A stretch of 64,000 bases of DNA. It comes from Gonapodya prolifera JEL478 (lineage: Eukaryota; Monoblepharomycota; Monoblepharidomycetes; Monoblepharidales; Gonapodyaceae). The translations under genes were made by a program, and so were the position numbers. Location of the stretch: positions 112,815 to 176,814 of the forward strand of contig KQ965836.1 of NCBI GenBank assembly GCA_001574975.1, written 5' to 3'. The notes beneath the pieces are model-generated. The model was not told the DNA's origin. It saw only the letters and a list, made by a program, of their open reading frames with translations, and made no database searches. Positions 61,395 through 64,000 of the stretch are shown here, in pieces. The stretch's first letter is position 1. Every line of letters starts with the position of its first letter.

Positions 61395-63094
61395 AAAATG
61401 ACTATCACATATACTACACCAATTACAACTTCAAAATTGTTGCCTTTTTTAATCACAAGGGTGGTGTTGGGAAAACCATGCAGTTGGCTGGGAGCTTGCT
61501 TTGAAGGGAGAGAGCACCATTCTGTTTGACTTGGATCCACAGACCAACCTCACTCAGCTTACACTTGGACAACTTGCCAACACATTTCAGAATCAGCCAG
61601 GCAACTTTGATGCATACTTTGCATCAATAGGCGCAGAAGATACAATTTATACTGCCTTGCAGGTGCTTAAGCTGCCACATGAAGTGAAAGCACCATCACT
61701 TATTGAGCTGAAAGTGAGTGAATAAAGAATTGTTTCTTTTCCCTCAGTCAGACCTCATTCCAGCTCCACCTCATGGGCATGACTGGGGACACTTGTACTT
61801 ACTACATGGGGACTCCAACATTTACAAACAAGAACATTTGGTGACTGCATGCACATTCAGAATGGGAGCAGGAGAAATGGGCAACCAATTTGGAGCACTT
61901 TTCCACCTTGCAAAGCTCACTGCATGTGCACACAATGCTAGCTTTGTCCTAATGGATCTGAGCCTTCACCTGGAATCAAGAATCAAATTGCTTTGGCAAG
62001 TTGTGATTACTTCCTGGTGCCATGTGCCCCAGAGTACTTTTCTTTCCAAGCAGTGAAATCACTGACAAAGTGAGTCTTTGCATATGAACATGGTGCAATG
62101 CCTTCAAACTCATGCTTTTTTGAGTCCTCAGTGTCACACTGACATCCACTAATGTGGAATATATAGAGTAGTATGAGTGTTGGGTATTAGCTGCTGTGCC
62201 ACTACTGTGGCCGCGGGTTTAGATGTGCACACCTGCAGGACATGCCCTAAGCTTGGCATCAAGTTCCTGCAGGTGAGTTCCATGCACATTACAACTTGTT
62301 ATGTATGTTTGATCATATACACACGTTCCTGCAGACTACAGGCTTGTGCAGCTCACCTAGGATGTGTAGCACTCAGGTTTGTACAAAATTGGTACAATGG
62401 GAACTCAGAGGAAAGAATAAACAACAGTAGTATGCAAATTCACACTCTCTTGGACCTATACAATCAGATGCAGTGTTTGCCCTGTTCTTTCTATTGCTTT
62501 CTTTTCTTGAGGACATGTTAAAATTATTTTGACCCTCAATTTTAGTTCAGATGAAACCAATTATGTAACCCCGTGTTCTTTGGTGGCATAATTTCTCAAT
62601 TTACTTTCCATGCAAATGATGAAGCCTTGTATAACACAAGAAAATACTTATTGGCAGTTGAAGAAGCCCTTCAGCACATGAGCTACGCTCTTCCAGACCA
62701 CTGGGTGGGAAACCAGCAATTCTATCAGAATGTTATTGGAAAACAACTTCCATGAACATCCCATGCTCTGAAAATTGGGACAGCTGCAATAGTCAAGGAA
62801 TATCACCAGCTGGCAGCCATTTCCTAGCAAAAGACACTTCCAGTTGGATTGCTTTCCCCAGATCAGCTGCTCAGATTCAAGCAGAGAATTTCAGAGTTTC
62901 ACAAGATCTGGGCAACAGTGGTGGAAAAGATGATTTGTTCACCACCGGGGAGCCATAGTGAAGCTGGGGTCCTCCACCTGGCCAGCTGCAGTCTCCGGGA
63001 GGATACCCCAACATGCCATCTCCCCAGTATTGGGGGTACCCAAATGCCCCATCTCCTCAGTATTGGGCAGGATCATTGTTGAATTGTCCCTGAT
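61395..63094 (+). pseudogene. Bacterial-type ParA/Soj-like ATPase gene, decayed
   Basis: Three sets of ParA-family signals occur in order. IVAFFNHKGGVGKT (about 61433-61487) is a deviant Walker A. After a frame change near 61490 comes ALKGESTILFDLDPQTNLTQ, containing the DxDPQ motif. LYLLHGDSNIYKQEH and FVLMDLSLHLES then give the Walker B/switch region. A one-base shift at about 61972 restores NQIALASCDYFLVPCAPEY and FSFQAVKSLTK, the classic continuation. Repeat copy R2 (62131-62371) interrupts the sequence. After it come FGGIISQFTFHANDEALYN and a C-terminal part with LLRFKQRISEFHKIWATV, then two YPNxPSPQYWG units near 63010-63065. Family members partition plasmids or chromosomes in bacteria. 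With at least two frame breaks it is very probably inactive, unless unrecognised introns explain the breaks. Confidence 0.72.
62131..62371 (+). repeat. ~240-bp direct repeat, copy R2
   Basis: Copy of R1 (999 bases downstream) with scattered substitutions. It sits between two conserved blocks of the ParA-like remains. It keeps cctgcaggtgagttc and acacgttcctgcag about 60 bases apart. Confidence 0.88.
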
Positions 63095-64000
63095 GACTGA
63101 CGGTAGTAAAAATGGTAAAAGGAGGAGGATCAGAAAGCTAGTCTAAAAGTGAGATATGTATAATGCAAATGTCAAAGCTGAACATGTGTGTAATATTATC
63201 AAATTCAAGTCTGCATTGGAGTCTTTTGCAACCAAAAGAGTGCCCCCTCACCCTCCTTTTGAACTCAGTCAGAAAGGGTACTGCAGATGCTCTAACTCCA
63301 ACTGTGGCACCTGCAAGGTGCGTGCTTGTGTGGTCCTTCTACCTCCTTTTGTTTGCGTTTGATTCTGCCACAAGGGAATCCATTTTTCGTGCACAACTTG
63401 TCACACTGACATCCACTGACGTGGAATATATAGAGTAGTATGAGTGTTGGGTATTAGCTGCTGTGCCACTACTGTGGCCGCGGGTTTAGATATGCACACC
63501 TGCAGGACATGCCCTAAGTTTGGCATCACAATCCTGCAGGTGAGTTCCATGCACATTACAACTTGTTATGTATATTGATCACACATACATGTTCCTGCAG
63601 ACTACAGGCTTGTGCAGCTCACCTAGGTTGTGTAGCACAACTGTTTGCTTCATATTTTTACATTCCTGTTGCCCTTTTTGCTCACACAATGATCCTCCAA
63701 GGTCGTCCATGTCACATATTTTACATACCCCCACCCAGAGAGCTACCCCCACACTGGAGCCAGGTACCCCCAGTGCATGAAATTACAATTTTGGATATCC
63801 CATATACGAATTTGCATTTCCAAAAGATTAAAAATTTTCCTTCAACTTTATTTTGAAGGTTATGGATAATTGTTCATGGGTGCAAGGGTGTGGCATTAGA
63901 ACACAAAATAAATTTAGAAAAATCCACATATTGATTAATTTTTTTGCGAACAGTGAATAATTGAATTGAGGACTTTAATAATTCCAAAATAATTTTATGA
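63095..64000. other. AT-rich end of window
   Basis: Contains repeat copy R3 and short open frames without recognised similarity (for example 63156-63362, with CSNSNCGTCKV). No gene is supported. The sequence after 63780 is strongly AT-rich. Confidence 0.4.
63399..63638 (+). repeat. ~240-bp direct repeat, copy R3
   Basis: Third copy, same orientation, 1,268 bases after R2. The match begins at gtcacactgacatccactga and ends at ttgtgtagca. Confidence 0.88.

Noticed and set aside
62135-62225. Translation of the ~240-bp repeat (VTLTSTNVEYIE, ECWVLAAVPLLWPR) resembling the end of a Ty1/copia RNase H
   Set aside because: The likeness is only a few residues, contains a stop in two of three copies and no other retroelement domain is nearby. 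Kept as a search suggestion, not a call.

Overview
This window is nuclear DNA of an intron-rich eukaryote, most likely a fungus of the early-diverging, chytrid-like grade. Genes are interrupted by many short introns of about 50-110 bases with plain GT...AG ends. Both strands are used and intergenic gaps are short. The kinesin-1 and ribosomal eL28 are ordinary eukaryotic versions. O-GlcNAc transferase, a STRAD-type pseudokinase, an S49 (SppA) peptidase and class-I glutamine synthetase together suit an early-diverging fungus better than yeasts or common moulds. The lineage call is inference. No tRNA, rRNA or CRISPR array was seen.

Layout. 1-3.0 kb: broken protein-kinase-like sequence and featureless DNA. 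3.1-12.4 kb (+): an 11-beta-HSD-like short-chain dehydrogenase, a class-I-type glutamine synthetase (with a 24-base assembly gap in an intron) and a STRAD-like pseudokinase. 12.6-17.7 kb: a SREK1IP1-like zinc-knuckle protein (-), an unknown membrane protein (+) and an MFS transporter (-) with repeat-filled introns. 18.8-31.1 kb (+): a MYND zinc-finger protein, OGT, an SppA-type peptidase and a small voltage-sensor-like membrane protein. 31.3-36.0 kb (-): SGF11 of the SAGA deubiquitinase module, an unknown helical protein and ribosomal eL28. 36-38.8 kb: gene-poor, with one frameshifted candidate. 38.8-46.0 kb (-): an F-box protein and a BAR-PH-ArfGAP-ankyrin protein. 46.3-53.3 kb (+): a TM9SF/EMP70 protein and a tandem pair of F-box paralogues. 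53.7-59.7 kb (-): kinesin-1 heavy chain and the RNase P/MRP subunit RPP40.

59.7-64.0 kb is a different landscape. It is visibly AT-richer, with a large imperfect inverted repeat, three copies of a ~240 bp direct repeat and the decayed remains of a bacterial-type ParA ATPase gene. One repeat copy lies inside the ParA remains. This is the most unusual part of the window.

The other notable non-gene signal is a dispersed GC-rich short repeat (core reading ggaggcga / tcgcctcc) in introns and spacers at about 5.4, 16.4-17.3, 17.9 and 35.4 kb. The genes are housekeeping and regulatory functions (translation, tRNA/rRNA processing, chromatin, membrane traffic, motor transport, protein glycosylation) with no operon-like relationship. 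Exon joins were read by eye from reading frame, splice-like sites and family similarity; boundaries are approximate unless a join is described.
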